DNA of 64,000 nucleotides from assembly GCA_963756575.1 (NCBI GenBank), contig CAVWOM010000001.1:620001-684000 (forward strand). Reading direction: 5' to 3'. This DNA comes from Palsa-504 sp963756575 (GTDB taxonomy: Bacteria > Actinomycetota > Actinomycetes > Streptosporangiales > Streptosporangiaceae). Shown here one piece after another: positions 17,879-26,370 of the stretch. Positions within the stretch are counted from its first letter, which is position 1. Each line of letters starts with the position of its first letter. The translations under genes were made by a program, and so were the position numbers. The notes under the pieces were generated by a model. It saw nothing but the letters and a program-made list of their open reading frames with translations. It was not told where the DNA came from and ran no database searches.

Positions 17879-18054
17879 AGAGACGAAAGCTACCCCGAGT
17901 TACCACCGCGATGCCACATCGACGTGGTTCTGGCCACCGCACCGTCACATCGTGGTAGCGGCCGGCGGCCGGTGCTATGTGACGGGCGGGAGGCCAGGGA
18001 CGGGTGTGACGGGAGGGCTGGCGGAAGACTCCGGGGCTGCCCCCAGCGGCCGCT

Positions 18055-18100
18055 GGACCCCTCAGGGCCTGGCCGCCGCCGGACCCCTCAGGGCCTGGCC
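18055..18100. repeat. Two copies of a 20-base direct repeat
   Basis: A 20-base unit beginning GGACCCCTCAGG occurs exactly at 18055-18074 and 18081-18100, separated by 6 bases. It lies in the 246-base gap between the convergent flavoprotein and CoA-binding genes. No gene or clear terminator is seen there. Confidence 0.6.
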
Positions 18101-18124
18101 AGAGGAAGCGCCAAGGGAGGCCGG

Positions 18125-18613
18125 TTACTGGAGGCCGGTGCGGACGGAGGTGATGCGCTGGGTGTTGAAGCCGAGCCAGTGCATCCGGCCGATGTAGCGG
18201 GCGTGCTCGACCTTGAGGCAGCGGTCCATGATCACCGTCACGCCGCCCTGCTCGGCGAGCTTCGCGCCCTCTTCGTTGATCACGCCGAACTGGCACCACA
18301 GGGTCGGAGCGCCGATCCGGACGGTCTCCCGGGCGATGGCCGGCAGCGCGTCCGGGGCCCGGAACACGTTCACGATGTCGACCGGTTCGGGCACGTCCGA
18401 CAGGCTCGGGTAGCACTTCTGCCCGAGGATCTCGGTCTCGCGCGGGTTCACCGGGATCACGTGGTAGCCGTGCCGCCGCAGGTAGTAGCCGACGAAGTGG
18501 CTGGCCCTCAGCTCGTTCGAGGACAGCCCCACGATCGCGATCGTCTTGGCCGAGTGCAGCACGCGCTGGATCACAAGCGGATCCTGATACCGAGCCAGAT
18601 CGAAGTCACTCAC
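18125..18613 (-). CDS. CoA-binding (Rossmann) domain protein
   Basis: A 162-residue protein of the YccU/CoA-binding type. KTIAIVGLSSNELRASHFVG is the nucleotide-binding turn, followed by YLRRHGYHVIPVNPRETEI and LWCQFGVINEEGAKLA. Such proteins bind CoA or acyl-CoA, with unclear physiology. GTG 18613 overlaps the TGA of the MetY gene, so it is the last gene of a metX-metY-CoA-binding operon. This order suggests a role near acetyl-CoA use or methionine formation. Confidence 0.8.
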   Translation of the reverse strand: MSDFDLARYQDPLVIQRVLHSAKTIAIVGLSSNELRASHFVGYYLRRHGYHVIPVNPRETEILGQKCYPSLSDVPEPVDIVNVFRAPDALPAIARETVRIGAPTLWCQFGVINEEGAKLAEQGGVTVIMDRCLKVEHARYIGRMHWLGFNTQRITSVRTGLQ

Positions 18614-19935
18614 GAGGTAGCCTCCGAACCCACCGTAGCCGCGACCAAGGCGAAGCCCTGCTCCAGGTCCCAGATCAGGTCGTCGACCGACTCGGTGCCG
18701 ACCGACAGCCGCACCGTCCCGGGGCTGACCCCGGCCGCCCGCAGCTCCTCGTCGCTCAGCTGCCGGTGGGTGGTGCTGGCGGGGTGGATGACCAGGCTCT
18801 TCGCGTCGCCGACGTTGGCCAGGTGGGACCACAGCGTCAGGCCCCGGATCAGGTCCTGCCCGCCGTCGCGGCCGCCGGCGCAGTCGAACGAGAACACCGC
18901 GCCCGCGCCGAGCGGCAGGTACTTGTCCACCAGCGGCCGGTACCTGCTCGACGGCAGCCCCGCGTAGGTCACGTTGGACGCCAGCGGATGCGACTCCAGG
19001 AACGACGCCACCGCCAGCGCGTTGGACACGTGCCGTTCCATCCGCAGCGACAGCGTCTCGAGCCCCTGCAGGAACAGGAAGGCGTTGAACGGCGAGAGCG
19101 CCGCGCCGAGGTCGCGCAGGGACTCGGCCCGCAGCTTCATCAAGTAGCCGTACGTACCGAACGTCTCGTGGAACTGCAGCCCGTGGTACGCCGGCGACGG
19201 GTCCGCGACCACCGGGAACCGGCCGTTGGACCAGTTGAACAGGCCGGACTCGACCACGACGCCGCCGATCGAGGTGCCGTGGCCGCCGATGAACTTGGTC
19301 GCCGAGTGGATCACGATGTCGGCGCCCCACTCGATCGGGCGGCACAGGTACGGCGAGGCGAACGTGTTGTCCACGATCAGCGGCAGCTCGCGGGCGTGCG
19401 CGATGGCCGCCACCGCCTCGAGGTCCAGCACGTTCCCGCCCGGGTTGCCGATCGTCTCGCCGAAGAACGCCTTCGTGTTCGGCTGGACCGCCTTCTCCCA
19501 CGCCTCCAGGTCGTCGGGATCGACCCAGGTCAGCTCCACGTTCATCTTGCGCAGCACGTGCTTGAACTGGTTCACCGTGCCGCCGTAGAGCGCCGACGAC
19601 GAGACGATGTGGTCGCCCGGCTCCAGCAGCGTGAACAGGGCGGCGTTCTGCGCGGCCAGCCCGCTGGCGAACGCGACCGCGCCCGCGCCGCCCTCGAGGT
19701 TGGCCACCCGCTCCTCGAACACCGCGGTGGTCGGGTTCATGATGCGGGAGTAAGTGTTCCCGTACTCCTGCAGGTTGAAGTACGCCGCCGCCGACTCCGG
19801 GTCCTCGAACACGTAACTCGTGGTCTGGAAGATCGGCACGGCCCGCGCGCCCGTGTTCGGGTCGGGCCGCTGCCCGGCGTGCAGCTGCCGGGTCTCGAAC
19901 CCGAACGCGCGGTCCTGTTCTGGCTGGCCGGTCAC
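18610..19935 (-). CDS. metY: O-acetylhomoserine sulfhydrylase (MetY)
   Basis: A 441-residue PLP enzyme of the Cys/Met metabolism family. The PLP lysine is K214 in HSATKFIGGHG; GNTYSRIMNPTT and YALYGGT-type substrate loops (SSALYGGTVNQF) are present. It makes homocysteine from O-acetylhomoserine and sulfide. Length and motifs favour MetY over cystathionine gamma-synthase. The GTG start overlaps the metX stop by 4 bases, so acetylation and sulfhydrylation genes are coupled. Confidence 0.92.
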   Translation of the reverse strand: MTGQPEQDRAFGFETRQLHAGQRPDPNTGARAVPIFQTTSYVFEDPESAAAYFNLQEYGNTYSRIMNPTTAVFEERVANLEGGAGAVAFASGLAAQNAALFTLLEPGDHIVSSSALYGGTVNQFKHVLRKMNVELTWVDPDDLEAWEKAVQPNTKAFFGETIGNPGGNVLDLEAVAAIAHARELPLIVDNTFASPYLCRPIEWGADIVIHSATKFIGGHGTSIGGVVVESGLFNWSNGRFPVVADPSPAYHGLQFHETFGTYGYLMKLRAESLRDLGAALSPFNAFLFLQGLETLSLRMERHVSNALAVASFLESHPLASNVTYAGLPSSRYRPLVDKYLPLGAGAVFSFDCAGGRDGGQDLIRGLTLWSHLANVGDAKSLVIHPASTTHRQLSDEELRAAGVSPGTVRLSVGTESVDDLIWDLEQGFALVAATVGSEATS

Positions 19936-21134
19936 GAACTTCCCTCCAGGAACTTACGGATAATGGGCGTCTGCCGCGCTTCCTCGAGCAGGAAGCAGTC
20001 GTGGCCGTAGGGCGCCTCGATCACGTGGGACTCGACCGGCTTGCCCAGGCCGCGCAGCGCCACGGCGATGTCCTGCGACGCGGACGGCGGGTACAGCCAG
20101 TCGGAACTGAACGAGAGCAGCAGCGTCCGCGCCGTGACGTCCTCGAACGCCCGCGCCAGCGACCCGCCGTGCTGCCGGGCCAGGTCGAAGTACGTCAGTG
20201 CCCGCGACATGTACAGGTAGGTATTCGCATCAAATCTTTTAACGAACGAGTCCGCTTGATGCCGCAGGTAACTCTCTACCTGGAACTCGGGCTCGGAGAT
20301 CGTGTAGCGCACGTCGTCGGAGAACTGGAGCCGCCGGCCGAACTTGTCGTCCAGCGCCTGGGCGGACAGGTACGTGATATGGCCGACCATTCTGGCTATT
20401 CCCATACCCGCATCCGGCTGCTGCCCTGTGCCGTAGTAGCGGCCGCCCTGCCAGGCCGGGTCGCGCATGATCGACTCGCGCGCGATCGCGTTCCAGGCCA
20501 CGCCCTGCGGCTGAAGCGCGTGCGTGCTGGCGATCGAGACCACGGCGTCAACCTGGTCCGGGAACAGGATCGCCCATTCGAAGGCCTGCATCCCGCCCAG
20601 GGAGCCGCCGGCCACCGCGGCGAGGCGGCCGATACCGAGGGCGGTGAGGAAAACCCGTTCGGTCCGGACCATGTCGGCCACCGTGATGACGGGGAAGTCT
20701 GGTCCGTACGGCCGGCCGGTCGCCGGGTCGGCGGAGGACGGTCCGGTCGTGCCCCGGCAGCCGCCGAGCAGGTTGGTGGAGACCACGAAGAACCGGTCGG
20801 TGTCGAACGCCTTGCCCGGCCCTATCATCCCGTCCCACCAGCCCAGGCCCTTGCCGGCCGAGCCGTCGCGGTCGGTGGCGCCGAACCCGTCGCGGGTGCT
20901 CTCGGCGGGCGGCGTCTTGGCGAAGCCCGCCGCGTGGGCGTCGCCGCTGAGCGCGTGGCAGACCAGGATGACGTTGTCACGCTGAGGTGAGAGGGTCCCG
21001 TAGGTCTCGTACGCCACCCGGACCGGGAAGAGCTCCCGTCCGCAGTCGAGCCGCACCGGCTCCGGCAGGTCGAGGTACCGGGTCTCGACCGTGCCGACCG
21101 AACCTGACGCCAGCGTCAGCTCTGGGTCTGGCAT
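19932..21134 (-). CDS. metX: Homoserine O-acetyltransferase (MetX)
   Basis: A 400-residue alpha/beta hydrolase-fold acyltransferase. Catalytic Ser is S178 in VAGGSLGGMQAFEW; the Asp is in SSDWLYPP and the His in YGHDCFL. NLLGGCRGTTGPSS is the acyl-binding signature. It activates homoserine with acetyl-CoA for MetY. ATG 21134 has no ribosome site, but TAAGAT (21147-21142, minus strand) lies 7 bases upstream, indicating a leaderless transcript. A short stretch near 20230-20250 uses rare AT-rich codons (GTT AAA AGA TTT GAT). Confidence 0.93.
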   Translation of the reverse strand: MPDPELTLASGSVGTVETRYLDLPEPVRLDCGRELFPVRVAYETYGTLSPQRDNVILVCHALSGDAHAAGFAKTPPAESTRDGFGATDRDGSAGKGLGWWDGMIGPGKAFDTDRFFVVSTNLLGGCRGTTGPSSADPATGRPYGPDFPVITVADMVRTERVFLTALGIGRLAAVAGGSLGGMQAFEWAILFPDQVDAVVSIASTHALQPQGVAWNAIARESIMRDPAWQGGRYYGTGQQPDAGMGIARMVGHITYLSAQALDDKFGRRLQFSDDVRYTISEPEFQVESYLRHQADSFVKRFDANTYLYMSRALTYFDLARQHGGSLARAFEDVTARTLLLSFSSDWLYPPSASQDIAVALRGLGKPVESHVIEAPYGHDCFLLEEARQTPIIRKFLEGSS

Positions 21135-21141
21135 GGAGGCT

Positions 21142-21195
21142 ATCTTAGCTGGTCCGGACGGGTATATTGTCAATCGTCTCACTCGGGAATATGGG
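21142..21195. promoter_or_regulatory. Divergent promoters for metX and the OsmC gene
   Basis: For the OsmC gene: TTGTCA (21167-21172), 17-base spacer, TATGGG (21190-21195), then AGGGG 9 bases before the ATG. For metX on the other strand: TAAGAT (21147-21142) directly followed by 7 bases and ATG. No methionine riboswitch fits in this 76-base gap. Confidence 0.45.
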
Positions 21196-21210
21196 TAGGG
21201 GAAAACAGGT

Positions 21211-21759
21211 ATGAGCACGGTTACCAACGGCGTAAACGTCCAGGCGCTGCTCGACGCGCGCGAAGTGCTGAAGGGCGCGCCCGAGGCGGCCCAGTTCACC
21301 TGGCGCGCGTCCGCCACGTGGCAGAACGGCGTGCACAGCCAGATCAAGGTGGACAGCTTCTTCGGCCTCGGCGAGGAGAAGGCCCACAAGCAGGAGTCGG
21401 TCTTCGAGGCCGACCACCCCGAGGTCTTCGCGGCCACCGACAAGGGCATCACGCCGATCGAGTACCTCATCGTCGGCCTGGCCAGCTGCCTGACCGCGGG
21501 TGTGGCCTCGGTGGCGGAGAACCGCGGCATCCAGCTGCGCTCGGTCACCTCGACGGTCGAGGGCGCGCACGACATCCGCGGCATCCTCGGCGCCGACAGC
21601 GACGTCCGTAACGGCTACAACGACATCAAGGTGACCTTCAACATCGACGCGGACGCGTCCCGGGAGGACATCGAGGCGCTGGTGGCCCAGTCGCAGAAGC
21701 GCTCGGCCGTGTACGACGCCCTGACCAACCCGACGAACGTCACCGTCGAAGTCGCTTAA
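21211..21759 (+). CDS. OsmC family protein with a single cysteine
   Basis: A 182-residue OsmC/Ohr-fold protein. The buried-cysteine motif is present (GLASCLTAGVASVAEN, C93). The second redox cysteine expected in the later helix is absent: the sequence there is AQSQKRSAVYDAL, and C93 is the only cysteine. Classical OsmC and Ohr need both for thiol peroxidase turnover, so this protein probably does something else, such as sulfur or acyl handling. It is followed 15 bases later by a flavoprotein in the same frame and direction, so the two likely work together. Confidence 0.85.
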   Translation: MSTVTNGVNVQALLDAREVLKGAPEAAQFTWRASATWQNGVHSQIKVDSFFGLGEEKAHKQESVFEADHPEVFAATDKGITPIEYLIVGLASCLTAGVASVAENRGIQLRSVTSTVEGAHDIRGILGADSDVRNGYNDIKVTFNIDADASREDIEALVAQSQKRSAVYDALTNPTNVTVEVA

Positions 21760-21774
21760 CTGAAGGGCTTAGTC

Positions 21775-23010
21775 ATAGAGCGCACTACCGCGGTCGTCAT
21801 CGGCGCGGGGCACGCGGGCCTGGCCGCGAGCCGCTTTCTGGGGGACCGTTCGGTCGATCATGTCGTGCTCGAGCGCGGCGAAGTAGCGAATTCCTGGCGC
21901 CGCGAGCGCTGGGATTCGCTGCGGCTGCTCACGCCGAACTGGCAGAGCCGCCTGCCGGGCCTTCGCTACGAGGGCCCGGACCCGGACGGGTACATGACCG
22001 CCGGCGAGGTGGCGGAGCTCGTCGAGCGCTTCGCCGCGGTCTCCCGGGCCCCGGTCCGGACCGGCACCGCCGTCACGTCGGTGCGGCCGTCCGGGGACGG
22101 TTACCTGGTCACGGCGGGCGACGATCAGATCGCCGCCCGGGCCGTGGTCATCGCCAGCGGCGCCTGCAACCGGGCGTCGGTGCCGCCGTTCTCCGGCGAG
22201 GTGCCCGCGTCGGTGGAGCAGTTCACGCCGTTCGACTACGGCGACCCGGACAAGCTCCCCGACGGCGGCGTGCTCGTGGTGGGAGCGTCGGCGACCGGCG
22301 TGCAGCTGGCCGCCGAGCTGCAGCGCTCCGGCCGGCCGGTGACCCTGTCGGTGGGGGAGCACGTGCGGCTGCCGCGTGTCTACCGCGGGCGTGACGTGCT
22401 GTGGTGGATGGACACCGCGGGGGTGTGGGACCAGCGTTACGACGAGATGGACGACCTGAACCGGGCCCGGCGGCTGCCCTCGCCGCAGCTGGTCGGGTCG
22501 CCCGAGCGGGCCACGCTCGACCTCAACGCGCTCACCGCGCTGGGGGTCGAGCTGGTCGGCCGGTGGGCGATGGTCCGCGACGGCCGCGCGCTGTTCTCCG
22601 GCGGCCTGCGCAACGTGTTCTCGCTGGCCGACCTCAAGCTCAGGCGGCTGCTCGACACCTTCGACGAGTGGGCGCTGACCAGCGGGCGCGACGCCGAGTT
22701 CGGCCCGCCGGAGCGCCTCGAGCCGACGCTGGTGCCGCCGTCGTCCCGGTTGCAGCTCGACCTGGGCAGCGGCGAGATCCGCTCGATCGTGTGGGCGACG
22801 GGCTTCCGGCCCGACTACGGCTGGCTCGACGTGCCCGTGATCGACGCCAAGGGCCACCTGGAGCACGAGGGCGGCGTGGTGGGCAGCCCGGGCCTCTACG
22901 CGCTGGGGCTGCCCGTGCTGCGGCGGCGCCGGTCCACGTTCATCTGCGGCATCGAGGACGACGCCCGCGCGGTCATCGGCCACCTGGCCGGTTACCTGGA
23001 CGGGGTTTAA
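21775..23010 (+). CDS. FAD/NAD(P)-dependent oxidoreductase, probable ATA start
   Basis: A 411-residue flavoprotein of the putative monooxygenase/CzcO type. The Rossmann motif VVIGAGHAGLAASRFL comes right after the start; a second one (VLVVGASATGVQLAAEL) lies near residue 168, and the late ATG motif is WATGFRPDYGWL. No ATG, GTG or TTG is in frame before this motif. AAGGG (21763-21767) is 7 bases before ATA at 21775. GTG 21865 would remove the FAD-binding motif. It is therefore either an ATA start or a G-to-A change in the start codon. Confidence 0.8.
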   Translation: MERTTAVVIGAGHAGLAASRFLGDRSVDHVVLERGEVANSWRRERWDSLRLLTPNWQSRLPGLRYEGPDPDGYMTAGEVAELVERFAAVSRAPVRTGTAVTSVRPSGDGYLVTAGDDQIAARAVVIASGACNRASVPPFSGEVPASVEQFTPFDYGDPDKLPDGGVLVVGASATGVQLAAELQRSGRPVTLSVGEHVRLPRVYRGRDVLWWMDTAGVWDQRYDEMDDLNRARRLPSPQLVGSPERATLDLNALTALGVELVGRWAMVRDGRALFSGGLRNVFSLADLKLRRLLDTFDEWALTSGRDAEFGPPERLEPTLVPPSSRLQLDLGSGEIRSIVWATGFRPDYGWLDVPVIDAKGHLEHEGGVVGSPGLYALGLPVLRRRRSTFICGIEDDARAVIGHLAGYLDGV

Positions 23011-23149
23011 GCACCGCTCTCCACGAGGTATTCAACGCTGGGCGCCAATGCGTGAGCATCCAGTGACCGAGGGGAGCTGGGGTGCGGGAGGTCGGCGGGA
23101 GCTCTATGCCGACCCGGGTCATGCACGAGCTGCGGACCGCGGCCGCGGG

Positions 23150-23939
23150 CTACTTACGGCCGAGGCCCGCCGCGATGAGGCGCTGGTAGCTGCTGAGCTC
23201 GCCGGGGTCGGTATCCGGCCGCCACTGGGCGCAGGCCGCGATGCCCGGCTCGACGAGCCGCATGCCGCCGAAGTACTCCGCGATCTGCTCGTCGGTCCGC
23301 CACACGCCCCGGCCGAACGCCTTCAGCATGACGGCCTCCAGCGCGGCGGAGTCCGGGTCGGCCAGGGTGCGGAAGTGCGAGACGAACAGGCAGCTGCCCG
23401 GCGGGGTGACCGCGGTGAAGGCGTGGATGGCGCCGAGCGGGTCGTCGGAGTCCAGCAGATGGTGCAAGATGGCGCTGGCGATGACGGCGACCGGGCGGTT
23501 CAGGTCGATCAGGCCGAGCAGGTCGGGATCGGCCAGGATCTGCGCCGGCTGCCGGATGTCGGCCGCCACGACCTTGGTGTTGTCGTTGTCCTCCAGCATC
23601 GCGCGGCCGTGCGCCAGGACGATGGGGTCGTTGTCCACGTAGGCGACCCGGGCGGCGGCGTTGATCCGCTGGGCGACCTGGTGGACGTTGTTCGCGGTGG
23701 GCAGGCCCGGACCCCAGGTCGATGAACTGGTCGACGCCCAGCTCGCCGACTATGAAGGTCACCGCGCGGACCAGGCAGGCGCGGTTGTCCAGGGCGATCT
23801 GCACCGCGCCGGGGAACTTCTGGAAGAAGATCTCCCCGACCTCCCGGTCGACGGGGTAGTTGTCCTTCCCGCCCAGCAGGTAGTCGTACGTACGGGCCAC
23901 GCTCGGGGTGTTCGGGTCGAACACCGGCCTTGGCTCCAA
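23150..23939 (-). pseudogene. SAM-dependent methyltransferase (PF04672-type), frameshifted
   Basis: Two reading frames together encode one protein of about 262 residues. The first frame starts at TTG 23939 (GGAGG 7 bases upstream) and contains SVARTYDYLLGGKDNYPVDR and FIDLGSG. The second frame resumes at YVDNDPIVLAHGRAML and ends RLIAAGLGRK. The break lies at the CCC run 23706-23708 on the plus strand: one extra C destroys the DLGSG-PT frame. This family is abundant in actinobacteria, with unknown methyl acceptors. The cause may be a real mutation or a sequencing indel. Confidence 0.75.
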
Positions 23940-24028
23940 GGCGATCCCTCCAGATAACGGCCCGGGTCTTCCGCGACCACGCTTACTCGATGCTGTCACG
24001 CCATCACTCGCAGGGGAAGCGGATCGCG

Positions 24029-25578
24029 TCACTGGTACGAGATCATGGAAAGCCGAGGTTTCCTGGTTATGGTCTGCCGCGGATCCAGCATCGGGTGGTC
24101 CTTGACGTAGAAGTCCTTCCAGCCGAAGAACACCCCGGCGGGCGCCGCCCTGGTGACGGCGGCCCACGTCTGCTGCTTGACGGCCGGCGTGCCCTGCCCG
24201 TCCATGTGGAAGAGGATGGCCAGGTCGTCGTGCGAGGTATCAAGCCGCCGCTCGCCGGAGATCATCGACAGCCGGAACTGGTGCAGGACGAGGAGCTTCT
24301 GGGGCAGCCGGTGCTGGGCGGTGAGGCCGGCCAGCCAGCGGACGACGCTGTTCACCTCGCCGATGCTCACGCTGCCGATCTGGTGCAGCGGCTTCTGGCC
24401 CGGCTGCAGTTTCCACTCCGCGTCCAGGGCCAGCCCGACGCCGGGCAGCTCCAGCAGCGACTGGTACTTCCTGGCCTGGGCGAGCAGGCTGGCCCGGCCG
24501 GGCTGCAGGTCGAGGATGACGTACATCCCGGCCGCCGTCGCCCGGCGGACCCAGGGGCGCAAGGCAGCCACCGGGGTCGCGTACGAGTAGTCGCCGTCCG
24601 GACCGGGGCTGCCCTCGGCGACGGTGGCGATGATCTCGAAGGCGGGTACGACCGGGACCTTGCTCAGCTTCCGGTACGGCGCGGCGACCTGCCTGGCCCG
24701 GGCGATGCTCGCGGTCAGGCCCTGGTGGCCCAGGACGCCGAGCCCCGGGGTGCCGGGATGACCGTAGAGGGCGACCAGGAGATGGCCGGGGAACAGTACC
24801 TGGCCGCCGCCGGGCAGCTGGACCCCAGTCCGGGCGACGGCGATCCGGGATGCCAGCAGGCTGGCCGACCCGAAGCCGGTCCCGATGGCGAGCACCTCCC
24901 GGGGCTGGACAGCCCGGAGCGCGGTGACGGCGGCCGGGTCCGCGCGCGGGTCGCCGCCGTGCACCGTGATGACCCGGGCGCCTGCCGCATGCGCGGCGGT
25001 GACCGCCGCCATCGTCGCGGCGTCGGGCGGGCCGGAGCGCACCAGCAGGGCCAGGTGGCTCAGCGCGGGCGTGGCCGCGCCGGTGGCGGGCAGCGCCGCC
25101 GGGTTGCTCACCACGCGGACGCCTGGCAGCTGGGCCGCCAGCGCCGGCCCGGCCATGCCGGCCGCGAGCACCACCCGGGGACGCATGTCCCTGATCTGTG
25201 ACCGCAGCGCGACGCTGGCCGGGCTCGCGCTCGTCTCCCCGGTGGCCAGCAGCAGCGGCGCGTGCGCCCGCTCGGCCGACCTAGCGGCCGCGGCCAGGCT
25301 GGCCGGGCGGTCCAAACGGGCCACGACGACGACCGGCGCGGCGGCGATCAGTTTCCTGGCCACGCCCTCGGCGACCTGGTCCGGAGCCCCGGCCAGCACC
25401 GACGTCGTGGTCGTGAGCGGGTGAGTCTGGGCGGCGAGGCGACTCGGGACCGGCTGGCCGGGCCGGGCCGGGCGGCGCTGACCACCGCGCTGCCGGTCAC
25501 GAGGACGGACACGGCTACCGCCGCTAGCGCGGCACGCAGCATGGCGTCCCGGTGCCATCCGGCCAGCAGACGCAGCAT
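24029..25578 (-). pseudogene. Secreted actinobacterial protein, frameshifted after the signal peptide
   Basis: The main frame (about 470 residues) has a first half with short alpha/beta repeats (APVVVVARLDRPASLAAAAR, HAAGARVITVHGGDP) recalling cell-wall-binding-type repeats. A second half resembles a barrel hydrolase domain (VPAFEIIATVAEG, AGMYVILDLQPGRA, GLALDAEWKLQPGQK, ILFHMDGQGTP). The signal peptide (MLRAALAAVAVSVLVTGS, ending VVSAA) is in another frame. The frames meet near 25440-25470 in a GC-rich CCGGCCCGG stretch where one base seems to be missing. Likely extracellular or lipid-anchored; function unknown. Initiation could be at 25578 or 25542. Confidence 0.65.
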
Positions 25579-25914
25579 GAGCGCAATCCATCCGTCCGAG
25601 TCCCGCCGCCGTACGGCGAGAAGCGGTCCATCGGGAACCAACGCGGCCCGCCGAGACTATCGGCCACGCGCGCTCGTATGGCGGCATTTCACGACATGTG
25701 ACACATGAGGGTCCTGTGATTTCTGGTCTTGGCATCGGCGCGGTCGCGGATGTGCCAACCCCGATCGCTCCGAGGGCAGCGGTGCCTGGCGAGGCGCTTA
25801 TCCTGTGGTCGTGGCGGAGCAGCGGGACGGGAAGGTGGCCGCGTTCGGCGAGTTCGCCGAGGCCGGCGCCTGACTTGCGCGCTGCCGCCGCGGCGAGCGC
25901 GCTTACCTGGCTGG

Positions 25915-26370
25915 CTAGTGCATGGCCCGCCCGGCAGGCGCTGCGGCGGGCGCCCATCCGGGCGTATCTCGACGCGTGACCACCAGGTCGAACTCCAGGG
26001 TGACGATCGCGCTGCCCTCCCCGCCGGTGATGTGCAGCCGGTCGCTGAGCTCCCGGGCCAGCCACAGCCCGCGGCCGTCCTCGCCGAAATCGGGGGCGGG
26101 CAGCGCGGCCGGGATGGCCGCGTCGGTGAGCCCCGGCCCGTCGTCGGTCACCCGGCAGCGCAGGGCCCCGTCCGCGTACCACAGCCGGGCCCGGCCCCGG
26201 CCACCGCCGTGCTGGATGGCGTTGCCGGTCACCTCGTGCACCGCTAACACGAACTCGCTGCGGCGCGGCTCGGCCAGCCCGGCCAGCCGGGCCACATCGT
26301 CCAGGCACCGCCGCAGCCGGGACAGGTCGGCGGCGGTGAAGAACATGTCGAGCAGCAGCGCGCAGCTCAT
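25915..26370 (-). CDS. HATPase domain protein (anti-sigma factor-like serine kinase)
   Basis: A 151-residue single GHKL ATPase domain. The N-box is VHEVTGNAIQHGG and the G-box region is VTDDGPGL with FGEDGRGLWLARELSD. It resembles RsbW/SpoIIAB-type regulators that bind or phosphorylate STAS proteins. Its ATG overlaps the TGA of the upstream MEDS-STAS gene, so that protein is the obvious antagonist partner. No sigma factor gene is adjacent. The 300-odd bases downstream (25655-25914) hold no gene I can support. Confidence 0.82.
   Translation of the reverse strand: MSCALLLDMFFTAADLSRLRRCLDDVARLAGLAEPRRSEFVLAVHEVTGNAIQHGGGRGRARLWYADGALRCRVTDDGPGLTDAAIPAALPAPDFGEDGRGLWLARELSDRLHITGGEGSAIVTLEFDLVVTRRDTPGWAPAAAPAGRAMH

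Noticed and set aside
21135..21210. SAM or cobalamin riboswitch before metX
   Set aside because: The gap is only 76 bases and the metX start looks leaderless; no riboswitch core was seen.
23150..23939. Programmed frameshift in the methyltransferase gene
   Set aside because: No slippery heptamer or downstream structure was recognised, and nearby genes also have indels, so mutation or sequencing error is simpler.
25698..25979. Small plus-strand frame downstream of the HATPase gene
   Set aside because: No ribosome site or motif, partly antisense to the HATPase gene, and codon use is not like the neighbours.
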